64,000 bases of DNA. It comes from Umboniibacter marinipuniceus. GTDB lineage: Bacteria; Pseudomonadota; Gammaproteobacteria; Pseudomonadales; DSM-25080. The stretch lies in NCBI RefSeq assembly GCF_003688415.1, contig NZ_REFJ01000007.1:23571-87570 (forward strand), read 5' to 3'. A program made the position numbers and the translations under genes. The notes under the pieces are model-generated. The model was not told where the DNA came from and made no database searches. It saw only the letters and a program-made list of their open reading frames with translations. Below, in pieces: positions 45,102 to 52,883 of this stretch (positions are counted from its first letter, which is position 1; each line of letters opens with the position of its first letter).

Positions 45102-46123
45102 GCTCCCTTGTCCTCCGATAGCACTTCTTCCGTTAACTCATTAATCAGCGCGTGATACGCCTCGCTCTCTCGTAAACTCTCAAAGGCATCTTCAGTTTCC
45201 AATTCGGACATCAATCGGGGCGATTTCTCGAGCGCGATATGAAGATCTCGAAGCGCCTCTTTAATTCGCCCGAGTGTTGAATTGGCGCAGGCTCGCTGCC
45301 AGTATGCATAGGCATACTCTTGGTCGAAATCGATGGCCTGATTACACAGGCTCAATGCCCACTCCGAGTCGCCATTTTCTAAGACAAGATCCGCTTTATA
45401 GGTGATCGCTTCGATATCATCGGGCTTGATCTTCAAGATTTGGTCATAGAGGTCTATTCGGGCTTGAATACCTATTTCTAGGCCTGCGCGAAGCCATAGG
45501 GCGTGCAGTTCGTTGGTCCGAGAAATATCTTCTTGGGCCTCCATAATTTGTTCCGAGCGTTTCTTGAGGCGTAAATCGACTTCTTCCATACGCTGTTCAA
45601 ACTCAGCGGTCAGATCGGCAAGCTGATTAGAGCGTCGCTTTACCCCATCCTCCACCTCGGCAAGACGACGTTCGTACTCGGCGGTGATTTTATCAACCCG
45701 GCTGTTTACTAGCCCTTCTACCTGTGCGCGAACGTCGCGAAGCGAGTTCCACCCCACCAAAGCCATCAGAGCAGTGCCTCCAGCCATGATATAGAAAAAG
45801 ATGGTCATGGTTTCCGCTGTGTAGGCGATGGATTTGTCATTCGCCTCAACCCGGTTGGCCGCTACCTGCTGGCTAATCTCCACTCGGTTATTGAGCATCT
45901 CTACACGCAGCGCTCGCAGCTCGTCCAGCACATATCGCTCAATGAATGGCTTGTAAAGCGGCTCCGCAAATTCTGTCTCCGCTAACGCGGCAGCACGAGC
46001 CTGCTGCTCTTGAGTAACTTGATCTTGCTCACTAGCTGTTGCTTCGGGCTCGTCTTGGTTTGCAAAGACGAATCCTGTGGAGCCCAACAGGCAAATAGAG
46101 AGTATTAACAGGCAATTTTTCAT
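45098..46123 (-). CDS. membrane-anchored coiled-coil/TPR protein
   Basis: A 341-aa envelope protein: signal peptide (about 1-21), acidic stretch, a membrane helix at about 108-128 (IFFYIMAGGTALMALVGW), a charged coiled coil (about 135-205) and three TPR-like helix pairs (about 215-310: IDLYDQILKIKPDDIEAITYKA and so on). No catalytic motif. TPR proteins of this kind scaffold complexes. Its operon position between ltaE and the amidohydrolase/ggt genes shows no obvious functional tie. Confidence 0.75.
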   Translation of the reverse strand: MKNCLLILSICLLGSTGFVFANQDEPEATASEQDQVTQEQQARAAALAETEFAEPLYKPFIERYVLDELRALRVEMLNNRVEISQQVAANRVEANDKSIAYTAETMTIFFYIMAGGTALMALVGWNSLRDVRAQVEGLVNSRVDKITAEYERRLAEVEDGVKRRSNQLADLTAEFEQRMEEVDLRLKKRSEQIMEAQEDISRTNELHALWLRAGLEIGIQARIDLYDQILKIKPDDIEAITYKADLVLENGDSEWALSLCNQAIDFDQEYAYAYWQRACANSTLGRIKEALRDLHIALEKSPRLMSELETEDAFESLRESEAYHALINELTEEVLSEDKGA

Positions 46124-46134
46124 ATTCAGTTTCC

Positions 46135-47148
46135 CTAGGAAGCGGTCTGTTGAATTTTAGTTCGAAATAGCGCGATGACTTTGTCTATCTGAGCTGCGGA
46201 TACATCAAGGTGAACCACCAAACGCATGGGGCTGCCCTCCGATACGCGCACGCCCTCCGTGAGCAGGTACTCGCTCAACTCAGCCTGATTACCCTCTACT
46301 TCTACATACACCATATTAGTATAGAGCTGTTCGCCCAGTACTTTGACACCCTCGATACTAGCCAGACCAGTGGCAAGTAACGCAGCATTTTGGTGATCAA
46401 TGTAAGTCCGGGGGATGTTGTCTAGCGCCAACTGACCTGCGGCGGCAAGCAGGCCTGCTTGGCGCCAGCCTCCGCCAAGCATTTTCCGCCAGCGTCGAGC
46501 CTCTTCAATGAAATTTTCATCACCAACCAATACCGATCCCACCGGCGCGCCCAAGCCCTTCGATAGGCACAGTGAAATCGAATCAAATGGTTGCGCCAAA
46601 TCCTTCAACGCCACACCGTGATAACAGGCTGCATTAACCAATCGTGCGCCATCCAAGTGCAGCGCCAACTGATGACGATCGCAAATATCGCGAATCTTCT
46701 CGGGGTATCCAAGCGGCAAGGGCACTCCGCCGATAGTATTCTCTAAACAGATCAGTTTCGTTCTTGCAAAGTGAATATCACGGGGTTTAATTGCTTGAAC
46801 CAATTGAGCCAAATCAAAAGTGCCGTCCACATTAAGCGATAGCGGCTGGGGCTGGATACTCCCAAGCACCGCCGCACCGCCCGCTTCATATTTATACGCA
46901 TGGGCTCGCTGACCAACGATGTACTCCTCGCCGCGCTGGCAATGACTAAGTAGCGCCAATAGGTTGGCCTGGGTGCCACTGGTCACGAATAGCCCCTTCT
47001 GTTTACCCAGTAAACTCGCTACACGCTGTTCCAGTGCCGCTACGCTGGGGTCATCTCGATACACGTCATCGCCAACCTCAGCATGAAGCATAGCCTCGCG
47101 CATAGCGCCGGAGGGTTGAGTTACGGTATCACTTCGAAGATCAATCAT
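46135..47148 (-). CDS. ltaE: low-specificity L-threonine aldolase
   Basis: A 337-aa PLP enzyme splitting L-(allo-)threonine into glycine and acetaldehyde. It begins MIDLRSDTVTQPSGAMREAM, the family signature; FVTSGTQANLLALL, HLDGARLVNA and the Schiff-base Lys in SLCLSKGLGAPVGSVL are present. It is the first gene of the four-gene minus-strand operon ending in ggt and is divergent from a rhodanese gene. Glycine so formed can feed the GcvT-dependent cleavage system. Confidence 0.95.
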   Translation of the reverse strand: MIDLRSDTVTQPSGAMREAMLHAEVGDDVYRDDPSVAALEQRVASLLGKQKGLFVTSGTQANLLALLSHCQRGEEYIVGQRAHAYKYEAGGAAVLGSIQPQPLSLNVDGTFDLAQLVQAIKPRDIHFARTKLICLENTIGGVPLPLGYPEKIRDICDRHQLALHLDGARLVNAACYHGVALKDLAQPFDSISLCLSKGLGAPVGSVLVGDENFIEEARRWRKMLGGGWRQAGLLAAAGQLALDNIPRTYIDHQNAALLATGLASIEGVKVLGEQLYTNMVYVEVEGNQAELSEYLLTEGVRVSEGSPMRLVVHLDVSAAQIDKVIALFRTKIQQTAS

Positions 47149-47262
47149 TGCTTTCTCTTTATTAACGGTTAGCCGAAAGTTTCGTTAGCCAACGAAACTG
47201 CTAATCTAAGTAGACTATCACGCTATCATAAGTCGCCCCAAGGTGACTATCGGGAGACAACA

Positions 47263-47610
47263 ATGTTTAAAGATTTAGCTACTTGGATAAAAGAAATGAG
47301 AGCCGACCTAAGCTGCGTGGATTCGAGCGCCGCGGCGGAGCAGCTTAAAACATCTGGCGGCACGCTAATTGATGTTCGCGAACCAGGAGAATTCAACGAA
47401 GCCGCAGCGAATGGTGCCATCAACATCCCTCGTGGCGTGCTAGAAATGAAAATTACCCAAGTGGTTCCGGACGCTGACACCCCCATCTATCTCCATTGTG
47501 CTACCGGGGGAAGAGCCACCTTTGCGGCCAAACAGCTCAAGGAGCTAGGCTATAAGAACGTTGTCGTTATTACCTGTCCGGCGGCTACGGTTATCAATAC
47601 CTTTGACTAA
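47263..47610 (+). CDS. rhodanese-like sulfurtransferase domain protein
   Basis: A 115-aa single rhodanese domain with IDVREPGEFNEAAANGAINIPRG and the active-site loop LHCATGGRATFAAKQL (catalytic Cys at about 77). No signal peptide, so it is a cytoplasmic sulfur-transfer protein, PspE/GlpE-like but not clearly either. Single-gene unit with a strong terminator behind it. Confidence 0.9.
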   Translation: MFKDLATWIKEMRADLSCVDSSAAAEQLKTSGGTLIDVREPGEFNEAAANGAINIPRGVLEMKITQVVPDADTPIYLHCATGGRATFAAKQLKELGYKNVVVITCPAATVINTFD

Positions 47611-47622
47611 CCATTCAAAACC

Positions 47623-47655
47623 AAAAACGGAGCGCTGGTTTAGCGCTCCGTTTTT
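47623..47655. terminator. bidirectional intrinsic terminator
   Basis: A perfect 14-bp stem, AAAAACGGAGCGCT (47623-47636) and AGCGCTCCGTTTTT (47642-47655), loop of 5. It ends the rhodanese gene and the convergent gcvT gene. Confidence 0.95.
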
Positions 47656-47678
47656 ATAGCTACTTACTTTGCTACGCT

Positions 47679-48767
47679 TTAGGCTATCTGCGACTTACCA
47701 TTCCTCACGAATGATGGCTTCACCACTCGTACCTTCAGTTGCTTGTTGCGAACTTCTACCACGGCAGACTCACCAATAGTTTTCGGCACGCGTGCCAACG
47801 CAATAGAAACACCAAGTGTTGGTGAAAAACTTCCGCTGGTAATGGTTCCGGTGGAACTTTCACCCTCTACCACTACCGTCTGGCCGGCTCGAAGGACGCC
47901 ACGGTCTTCCAGTACCAGACCTACCAGCTTGTGAGTCGTTCCAGCGGCTCGTTCGGCAGCAATCACATCCCTACCCACAAAATTTCTTTCTGCCGGCTCC
48001 CATGCAATTGTCCACGCAAGATTTGAAGTCAGTGGAGACGTAGTTTCGTCCATATCCTGACCATAGAGATTCATCCCCGCTTCCAGTCTCAGCGTATCGC
48101 GCGCGCCTAAGCCGATTGGTTTCACCCCAGCGCCTAGCAGCGCGTCCCAAAGCGCTTCTACTTCAGTAGAAGGAACGATCACTTCAACCCCAGCTTCACC
48201 GGTATAACCGGTTTTAGCAATATATCCACCATCCGCCAATGCCATACCTTGGAACGGTTTCAGGCTCTTAAGCTCGTCACTGATGGCGGGCATTAGTTCG
48301 TATATCGCAGCGAGTGCTTTCGGGCCCTGGACAGCAAGAATAGCCATCTCTGGACGAGCCGTGACGCTTACTTCAAAGCTAGCGGTATTTTGGTTGAACC
48401 AGGCCAGATCCTTCTCGGCCGTTCCCGCATTTACCACTAAGCGATAGCCTTCGTTGGTTTTGTAAACAATCAAGTCGTCAATCACGCCACCCGCTTCATT
48501 GAGCATAGGGGTATACATGGCTTGGCCTGGAGCGGGCAACTTGGCCACATCATTTGCCAATAAGTACTGCAGAAACTCGGTTGCCTGCACACCCTCAATA
48601 TCCACTACCACCATATGAGAGACGTCGAATACACCGGCTTCAGTGCGAACAAGATGATGCTCTTCCACCTGCGAACCATAGTGTATTGGCATCTGCCAGC
48701 CGGAGAAATCAACAAATTTTGCGCCTGCTTCGGCATGCTTATTGTAAAGTGGAGTGGTTTTGCTCAT
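47679..48767 (-). CDS. gcvT: glycine cleavage system aminomethyltransferase (T protein)
   Basis: A 362-aa T protein that transfers the methylene group from the aminomethyl-lipoyl H protein to tetrahydrofolate. [21 protein letters not shown] opens it; [23 protein letters not shown] and [27 protein letters not shown] are typical. The ATG at 48767 has GAGG upstream; the TTG three codons earlier is rejected. gcvH and gcvP are not adjacent: the next gene upstream encodes a small lipoprotein with its own terminator. No glycine-riboswitch sequence is seen in the 125-bp leader. Confidence 0.95.
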   Translation of the reverse strand: MSKTTPLYNKHAEAGAKFVDFSGWQMPIHYGSQVEEHHLVRTEAGVFDVSHMVVVDIEGVQATEFLQYLLANDVAKLPAPGQAMYTPMLNEAGGVIDDLIVYKTNEGYRLVVNAGTAEKDLAWFNQNTASFEVSVTARPEMAILAVQGPKALAAIYELMPAISDELKSLKPFQGMALADGGYIAKTGYTGEAGVEVIVPSTEVEALWDALLGAGVKPIGLGARDTLRLEAGMNLYGQDMDETTSPLTSNLAWTIAWEPAERNFVGRDVIAAERAAGTTHKLVGLVLEDRGVLRAGQTVVVEGESSTGTITSGSFSPTLGVSIALARVPKTIGESAVVEVRNKQLKVRVVKPSFVRNGKSQIA

Positions 48768-48890
48768 GGCAGACAAGCCTCTTAGGTAACGGGAATGTGG
48801 AGATCAGTAATTGGTTTAGATTGCTGAGTATAATACCTAAAGTTTCGACGATTGTATCGTTTCGTAAATTTTTGAATCCAATCGGAAACA

Positions 48891-48913
48891 AAAAAGCCAG
48901 CTTTCGCTGGCTT
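48891..48913 (-). terminator. intrinsic terminator of the small lipoprotein unit
   Basis: AAGCCAGC (48894-48901), TTTC, GCTGGCTT (48906-48913); read on the minus strand it ends in a run of T. It closes the unit that contains the 80-aa lipoprotein gene. Confidence 0.88.
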
Positions 48914-48941
48914 CGGTGATACTTCTTCGGTGACGAAACGA

Positions 48942-49184
48942 TTACTCTGTCTCCGCCTCTGTCACTTCCACTTCGACGTCAGAAACCTGTTCAATTTCGA
49001 TGGACTGCGCCGGCTTCTTCACATTAACACGCATGCTGGAAGGGCATTCGCCGCGCATGGTGACTGAGTCATCTTCATTCACAGTAATCGTACAATTACT
49101 GGATTTATTACCGCCTGTGCCAACTGCAAAGACACAACCTGTTGACAGCGTTGCAATGACAGCGATAGCGATTAGTTTTTTCAT
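48942..49184 (-). CDS. small lipoprotein, 80 aa
   Basis: An 80-aa lipoprotein: Lys-Lys start, hydrophobic core and lipobox LSTGC (Cys17). The mature part holds a short Cys pair (NCTITV...RGECPSS) and an acidic C-terminal tail (EVEVTEAETE). AAGGGGAAAGA precedes the ATG. No family recognised. It lies 62 bp downstream of a 25-codon lipoprotein-like frame and an ECF-type promoter, and directly before a terminator, so both may be one transcript. Confidence 0.75.
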   Translation of the reverse strand: MKKLIAIAVIATLSTGCVFAVGTGGNKSSNCTITVNEDDSVTMRGECPSSMRVNVKKPAQSIEIEQVSDVEVEVTEAETE

Positions 49185-49246
49185 TCTTTCCCCTTAGTTC
49201 TTGAGCAATAGAGCATTAGCTCTAGTAAATAGTAGCCTAAGTGACG

Positions 49247-49324
49247 TTAAGCGAGAACGCTCAACGCACTGGCACAACCTGATAACAACATTAATACTAC
49301 TGAAACACTAATTAAACGGTACAT
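49247..49324 (-). CDS. 25-aa lipoprotein-like peptide
   Basis: A very short frame starting MYRLISVSVVLMLLSGC and ending after nine more residues. It is little more than a type II signal sequence with lipobox LLSGC, so the processed product would be a nine-residue acylated peptide, entericidin-like in layout but not in sequence. AAGGA lies 7 nt before the ATG. The putative ECF promoter at 49362-49387 would start transcription about 30 nt upstream. Promoter, ribosome site and lipobox in the right order make it likely to be expressed despite its size. Confidence 0.5.
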   Translation of the reverse strand: MYRLISVSVVLMLLSGCASALSVLA

Positions 49325-49361
49325 GATTCTATCCTTGATAAATTGTTCATTCACTAACATA

Positions 49362-49387
49362 GACGCATGGTGTTATCGTTTGGATGC
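49362..49387 (-). promoter_or_regulatory. putative ECF-type promoter (small lipoprotein unit)
   Basis: Minus strand: TTGCATCCAAA (to 49379), 13 nt, CGTC (49365-49362), preceded by a T-run. Same geometry as the sites at 10080 and 54242. The start codon of the 25-aa frame is 38 nt downstream of the CGTC. Confidence 0.55.
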
Positions 49388-49457
49388 AAAAAAGTTTTGT
49401 GGCACTATAAGAAAAAGCGTGACACCCATCACATTAATGGTTTTAAGAGGTTGAAAG

Positions 49458-50519
49458 ATGCTCCACCGCACTCCATTCACGGTCTTTGTCATCCTGCTAA
49501 CCTGTTGGCCGGTGTGGGTGTGGGCGCAAAGCGATAAAGATCATTTTACTGCGCTGCTGGAAATTCAAGATGTTGATTTTGGCGATTGGGATGGGGTAGA
49601 TATAGCCGAAGGTACGGTTATTCCTATTGCTGACGAAGGTTTTTGCTTCATTTTTTCTACCAAAAAGGAAACCGAATATTTTCGCGTTAACTATGCCTTA
49701 TCTGTTGAGCAAAAGAGTAACGGAACCCCCTATACCTTATTAGGAGCTAACGGAGCAAATTTACCCGTAAGATTCAATCTCAGCAAGAAGACGGGTAACA
49801 CCACCAACACTCCCAATGCCGTCCCACTCCTTCCCGGCGACGCTCCAGCTTCCAACTTTTCCGAACCAGTGGCCACAAAAAACAATGAACTCAACGCCAG
49901 CACGCAATTTGCTAGCCAGACTGCCGCCTGTACAGCGAATACCTTTGATTTTTCAATTCAAATTTTGGGCAGCGATATCGCTGCGCTGGGGGTCAATGCG
50001 CTTTCAGCCTTTACCGGCACTTTCGATTTAGTTGCAGACCCAACCGAATATAATGGAGCAGGGAAGACTGACCCCACTGAGTTCACAGTCAGCATCACAA
50101 TTTCATCCAGCGTATATCTATCGCAGTTGCCAACCTCCATTGACTTGAATACACAGACTAGCGCGAACTTTTGCATCTGGTCCTTCGCCAGTGATGACGT
50201 CAATATCACCTTAAGTGGCGTGCAAGCCGCCCCGATTGGCGGATTGTACAATTTTGGCTTAATTGAGACTGCGGGCGGCACCCCAGCCCAAACCATTGGT
50301 TACAACGTGGACCTTACGGACCTCAGACAAACTGACACCCGAACGCAGGTGGGTAACGGCATCGCCGAAACAAACATGAGCTCCGTTGGAGCGAGTGAGT
50401 ATAACTGCACGGGCGCTAACGGCCTAAATTATCAATTGGATTTTGATCTTGAAGATGCTTCGGGTAAGCGGGCAGGTGCCTACAAAGACACTTTAACCGT
50501 CAGTATTCAGGCAATCTAG
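49458..50519 (+). CDS. secreted two-module protein, pilin/spore-coat-U-like
   Basis: A 353-aa exported protein: signal peptide (about 1-23) followed by two all-beta halves of similar plan (about 30-195 and 200-353). Each has an early FC-hydrophobic pair (GFCFIFST; NFCIWSFA), a second Cys near its end (AACTANTF; EYNCTGAN), and a closing strand of the type found in SCPU/CS1-like pilin modules (TFDLV..; TLTVSIQA). No chaperone or usher gene is next to it. Such proteins are surface or periplasmic structural components. The assignment is from fold-like pattern only. Confidence 0.6.
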   Translation: MLHRTPFTVFVILLTCWPVWVWAQSDKDHFTALLEIQDVDFGDWDGVDIAEGTVIPIADEGFCFIFSTKKETEYFRVNYALSVEQKSNGTPYTLLGANGANLPVRFNLSKKTGNTTNTPNAVPLLPGDAPASNFSEPVATKNNELNASTQFASQTAACTANTFDFSIQILGSDIAALGVNALSAFTGTFDLVADPTEYNGAGKTDPTEFTVSITISSSVYLSQLPTSIDLNTQTSANFCIWSFASDDVNITLSGVQAAPIGGLYNFGLIETAGGTPAQTIGYNVDLTDLRQTDTRTQVGNGIAETNMSSVGASEYNCTGANGLNYQLDFDLEDASGKRAGAYKDTLTVSIQAI

Positions 50520-50557
50520 CGGACTCCTAAGCCACCCAGACCAATGGGCATTGAAAA

Positions 50558-50583
50558 AAGGGTGCTGCTAACGCGACACCCTT
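50558..50583 (-). terminator. intrinsic terminator of trhO
   Basis: AAGGGTG (50558-50564) pairs with CACCCTT (50577-50583); on the minus strand a T6 run follows. It lies 10 bp after the trhO stop. Confidence 0.75.
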
Positions 50584-50592
50584 CGCTCACCA

Positions 50593-51573
50593 TTAAGACT
50601 TAGCCCGCTGCGCTTCCCTGGCCAAGCGTTTTTTCTCTCGCTGCTGTTCAATGGAAAGTTTCGCACCATCACCAATATGATTCAGCCCGCGCTTTTTCGC
50701 CAGTTGTAGCTGCAGCTCACGCTGGCGGAATCGGTCACGCTGATCATCACTCAATTCATCGTAGCAGTGATGGCAAGATACACCCTGCTCATACTTTTCA
50801 TTGAGTTTGTCTGCTTCCGTAATAGGCATACGGCAGCCATGACAAAGATCGTAGCTACCCTTCTCGAGGGAGTGGTCAACCGCTACGCGGTTATCAAAAA
50901 CAAAACACTCACCCTCCCAGGTGGTCTCGGTTTCGGGCACCTCTTCGAGGTATTTCAAAATACCACCTTCCAGATGGTAGACCTCTTCAAAACCTTGTTC
51001 TTTGAGGTAGGCCGTAGACTTTTCACAGCGAATACCACCCGTGCAAAACATCGCTACGCGCTTGTTCTTGGCTGGGTCAAGGTGCTTAGCCACGTAGTCA
51101 GGAAACTCACGGAAGGTTTCCGTATTCGGGTTCAACGCACCCTTGAAGGTACCGATTTGCACTTCGTAGTCGTTACGGGTATCAACCAGCACAACATCCG
51201 GCTGGTTAATGAGCGCATTCCAGTCTTTAGGCTTAACATAAGTGCCTACAACACGCTTTGGGTCAATGCCCTCTACGCCCATGGTCACAATCTCTTTCTT
51301 GAGCTTAACCTTGGTTCGGTAAAATGGCTGTTCGTCATCAAACGATAGTTTGTGATCGATATTCGCTAGGCGCTGATCTTGGTCAAACCATGCCAATAAC
51401 GCGTCAATTGAAGCCTGTGATCCCGCGACAGTGCCATTTATTCCCTCACTGGCAAGCAGCAGTGTGCCCCTAATATCATGCTGATTTAGCACATCTAATA
51501 GCGGTTGTTGAAGGGACTTGAAATCGTCTAGTCGCGTAAAGCGATAGAGCGCGCATACTACAATAGCTGACAT
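50593..51573 (-). CDS. trhO: tRNA uridine(34) hydroxylase (rhodanese family)
   Basis: A 326-aa TrhO/YceA protein. TrhO uses prephenate-independent oxygen chemistry to hydroxylate U34 of certain tRNAs. The N-terminal acylphosphatase-like domain ([14 protein letters not shown]) is followed by a rhodanese domain with [20 protein letters not shown] and the catalytic Cys in [13 protein letters not shown], then a Cys-rich tail ([15 protein letters not shown]). The ATG at 51573 has GAGG 6 nt upstream and matches the family start. Single gene. Confidence 0.95.
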   Translation of the reverse strand: MSAIVVCALYRFTRLDDFKSLQQPLLDVLNQHDIRGTLLLASEGINGTVAGSQASIDALLAWFDQDQRLANIDHKLSFDDEQPFYRTKVKLKKEIVTMGVEGIDPKRVVGTYVKPKDWNALINQPDVVLVDTRNDYEVQIGTFKGALNPNTETFREFPDYVAKHLDPAKNKRVAMFCTGGIRCEKSTAYLKEQGFEEVYHLEGGILKYLEEVPETETTWEGECFVFDNRVAVDHSLEKGSYDLCHGCRMPITEADKLNEKYEQGVSCHHCYDELSDDQRDRFRQRELQLQLAKKRGLNHIGDGAKLSIEQQREKKRLAREAQRAKS

Positions 51574-51736
51574 ATAAACCTCGCTGACCGAATCGCAAAT
51601 CCGGTGCAATGGTGATTGAAAAACGCAATTATAGGTAACTTCTTGGTCTACAGCGATAGCTTATCCCCCTTATTCATCAACGCGCTACATAGCTAATGCC
51701 TAGCTGTGAGAACAGGGTTAACAAGCCGCCTGGCTA

Positions 51737-52024
51737 TTAATCGCGGTAGATGGTCTCAATGAGATGAAAACCAAATTTAGTTTTTACCGGACCATGAACC
51801 TCATTGGTGAGCTGTTTAAACACGACATCATCGAAAGCTTTAACCATATCGCCGCGCCCAAACTCCCCTAAGTCTCCGCCGGATTTTTTAGAGGGGCAAG
51901 TTGAAAAACGCTTGGCGAGCACGCCAAAATCCTGCCCTTGCCCTAGCCGTCGCTTCAAGTCTAATGCCTGCTTCTCCGTCTTGACTAGAATGTGTCGAGC
52001 TGCTGCTCGTTGTGATTTTGCCAT
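51737..52024 (-). CDS. ppiC: parvulin-type peptidyl-prolyl isomerase
   Basis: A 95-aa free-standing cytoplasmic parvulin: AAARHILVKTEKQALDL, FSTCPSKKSGGDLGEFGRGDMVKAFDDVVF and the closing KTKFGFHLIETIYR contain the conserved His pair, Cys/Asp site and FGFH motif. The ATG at 52024 (AGGGA 7 nt upstream) gives the PpiC length; longer in-frame readings cross the divergent small gene. It speeds cis-trans isomerisation of prolyl bonds. Confidence 0.93.
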   Translation of the reverse strand: MAKSQRAAARHILVKTEKQALDLKRRLGQGQDFGVLAKRFSTCPSKKSGGDLGEFGRGDMVKAFDDVVFKQLTNEVHGPVKTKFGFHLIETIYRD

Positions 52025-52109
52025 CTTTGATTCCCTAGTAATTTCCGCAGACTCCTTTACCCCTGTGTCAGTCTCCCCTATATTCGAATTTCTCAGGAGG
52101 AGCGCACCG

Positions 52110-52307
52110 ATGAAAGAAGACCACTTTGTACTGCTAACCACTACCCTAGTTGCCGGCTTGGCTACGGCGAGTCAGTTCTTGAATCTTGATTTTAGCGCAA
52201 TTGACACCCAGCTGGTATGCGTGGTTCAACAGAGCGATTTCGGGGTGATGCTCGCAACCAGTGCACAAACAGTGCTAGACAGCTTGTTCTCGCTACTACG
52301 AGCTTAA
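52110..52307 (+). CDS. small protein of unknown function, 65 aa
   Basis: A 65-aa frame starting MKEDHFVLLTTTLVAGLATA with a strong AGGAGG 8-10 nt before the ATG. It is hydrophobic and helical with a single Cys and no clear signal cleavage site. It shares an 85-bp divergent region with ppiC and is followed after 6 bp by a second small gene, so it heads a three-gene unit of small proteins. No family recognised. Confidence 0.65.
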   Translation: MKEDHFVLLTTTLVAGLATASQFLNLDFSAIDTQLVCVVQQSDFGVMLATSAQTVLDSLFSLLRA

Positions 52308-52313
52308 TGATTC

Positions 52314-52595
52314 GTGAGCGCTGAACGAAACGCCTTTCTTACACTCTTCCCGGGTGAAACTGACTCGCTACTACTAGAACTGCCCCACCATTTCGTGGAC
52401 GACGGCATTCGCTTTTCGTTACTTAGCTGGTCATTCGAATTTGAAGATCATTCCCTCACTATGGGGCGAGCATACGGCTCGGCGGACCTCTCGGCCTTTG
52501 ATCAGCTCACTCGTCTGCTTAACCGCCATGAATTTGACTATCTGATTGAAATCTTCGAAGATTCAGGAAGGCCTTTAAAGCGCTACAGTCGCTAG
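52314..52595 (+). CDS. small protein of unknown function, 93 aa
   Basis: A 93-aa soluble, acidic protein with a GTG start 6 bp after the preceding stop. Aromatic-rich centre (IRFSLLSWSFEFEDHSLTMGRAYG) followed by a helix (FDQLTRLLNRHEFDYLIEIFEDSG). No Cys, no signal. The family is not recognised. Close spacing on both sides (6 and 9 bp) suggests joint transcription with the two flanking small genes. Confidence 0.6.
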   Translation: MSAERNAFLTLFPGETDSLLLELPHHFVDDGIRFSLLSWSFEFEDHSLTMGRAYGSADLSAFDQLTRLLNRHEFDYLIEIFEDSGRPLKRYSR

Positions 52596-52604
52596 CGGAC
52601 TTCC

Positions 52605-52883
52605 ATGGACAACGCAGCAGTAACTCACTTTCTCAGAATCATTTTTTGGCTCGGTCTACCGGCACTGGGTATCGCTATTGCCGTAGCATGGAACTGGGCA
52701 ACACAATCTTCCCTCTTCAAAGGGCAGTACGGCAATGAAATTGCCTTCGCCTGCGCCGCTGCGCTGCTTACGCTGGCCGTCATTGCTTTGCAACGTTACA
52801 TCCTATGGGCAGAGCGACGAAGGCTGAAACGACTTCTTGGCGCATCGCTAAGACGATCACCCATCCACCAACCAGACGATTGA
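52605..52883 (+). CDS. small inner-membrane protein, 92 aa
   Basis: A 92-aa protein with two hydrophobic helices (about 9-30 and 45-65: AFACAAALLTLAVIALQRYI) and a basic cytoplasmic tail (RRRLKRLLGASLRR). The pattern is of a two-helix membrane protein. It is the third of the small-gene run and its last 27 bp overlap the 3' end of the convergent TPR gene. No family recognised. Confidence 0.6.
   Translation: MDNAAVTHFLRIIFWLGLPALGIAIAVAWNWATQSSLFKGQYGNEIAFACAAALLTLAVIALQRYILWAERRRLKRLLGASLRRSPIHQPDD

Noticed and set aside
48768..48890. Glycine riboswitch upstream of gcvT
   Set aside because: The leader is short and I see none of the paired conserved glycine-aptamer segments.
51804..52109. Longer version of the 65-aa small gene
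   Set aside because: The extension lies antisense to ppiC; the strong AGGAGG is placed for the ATG at 52110.
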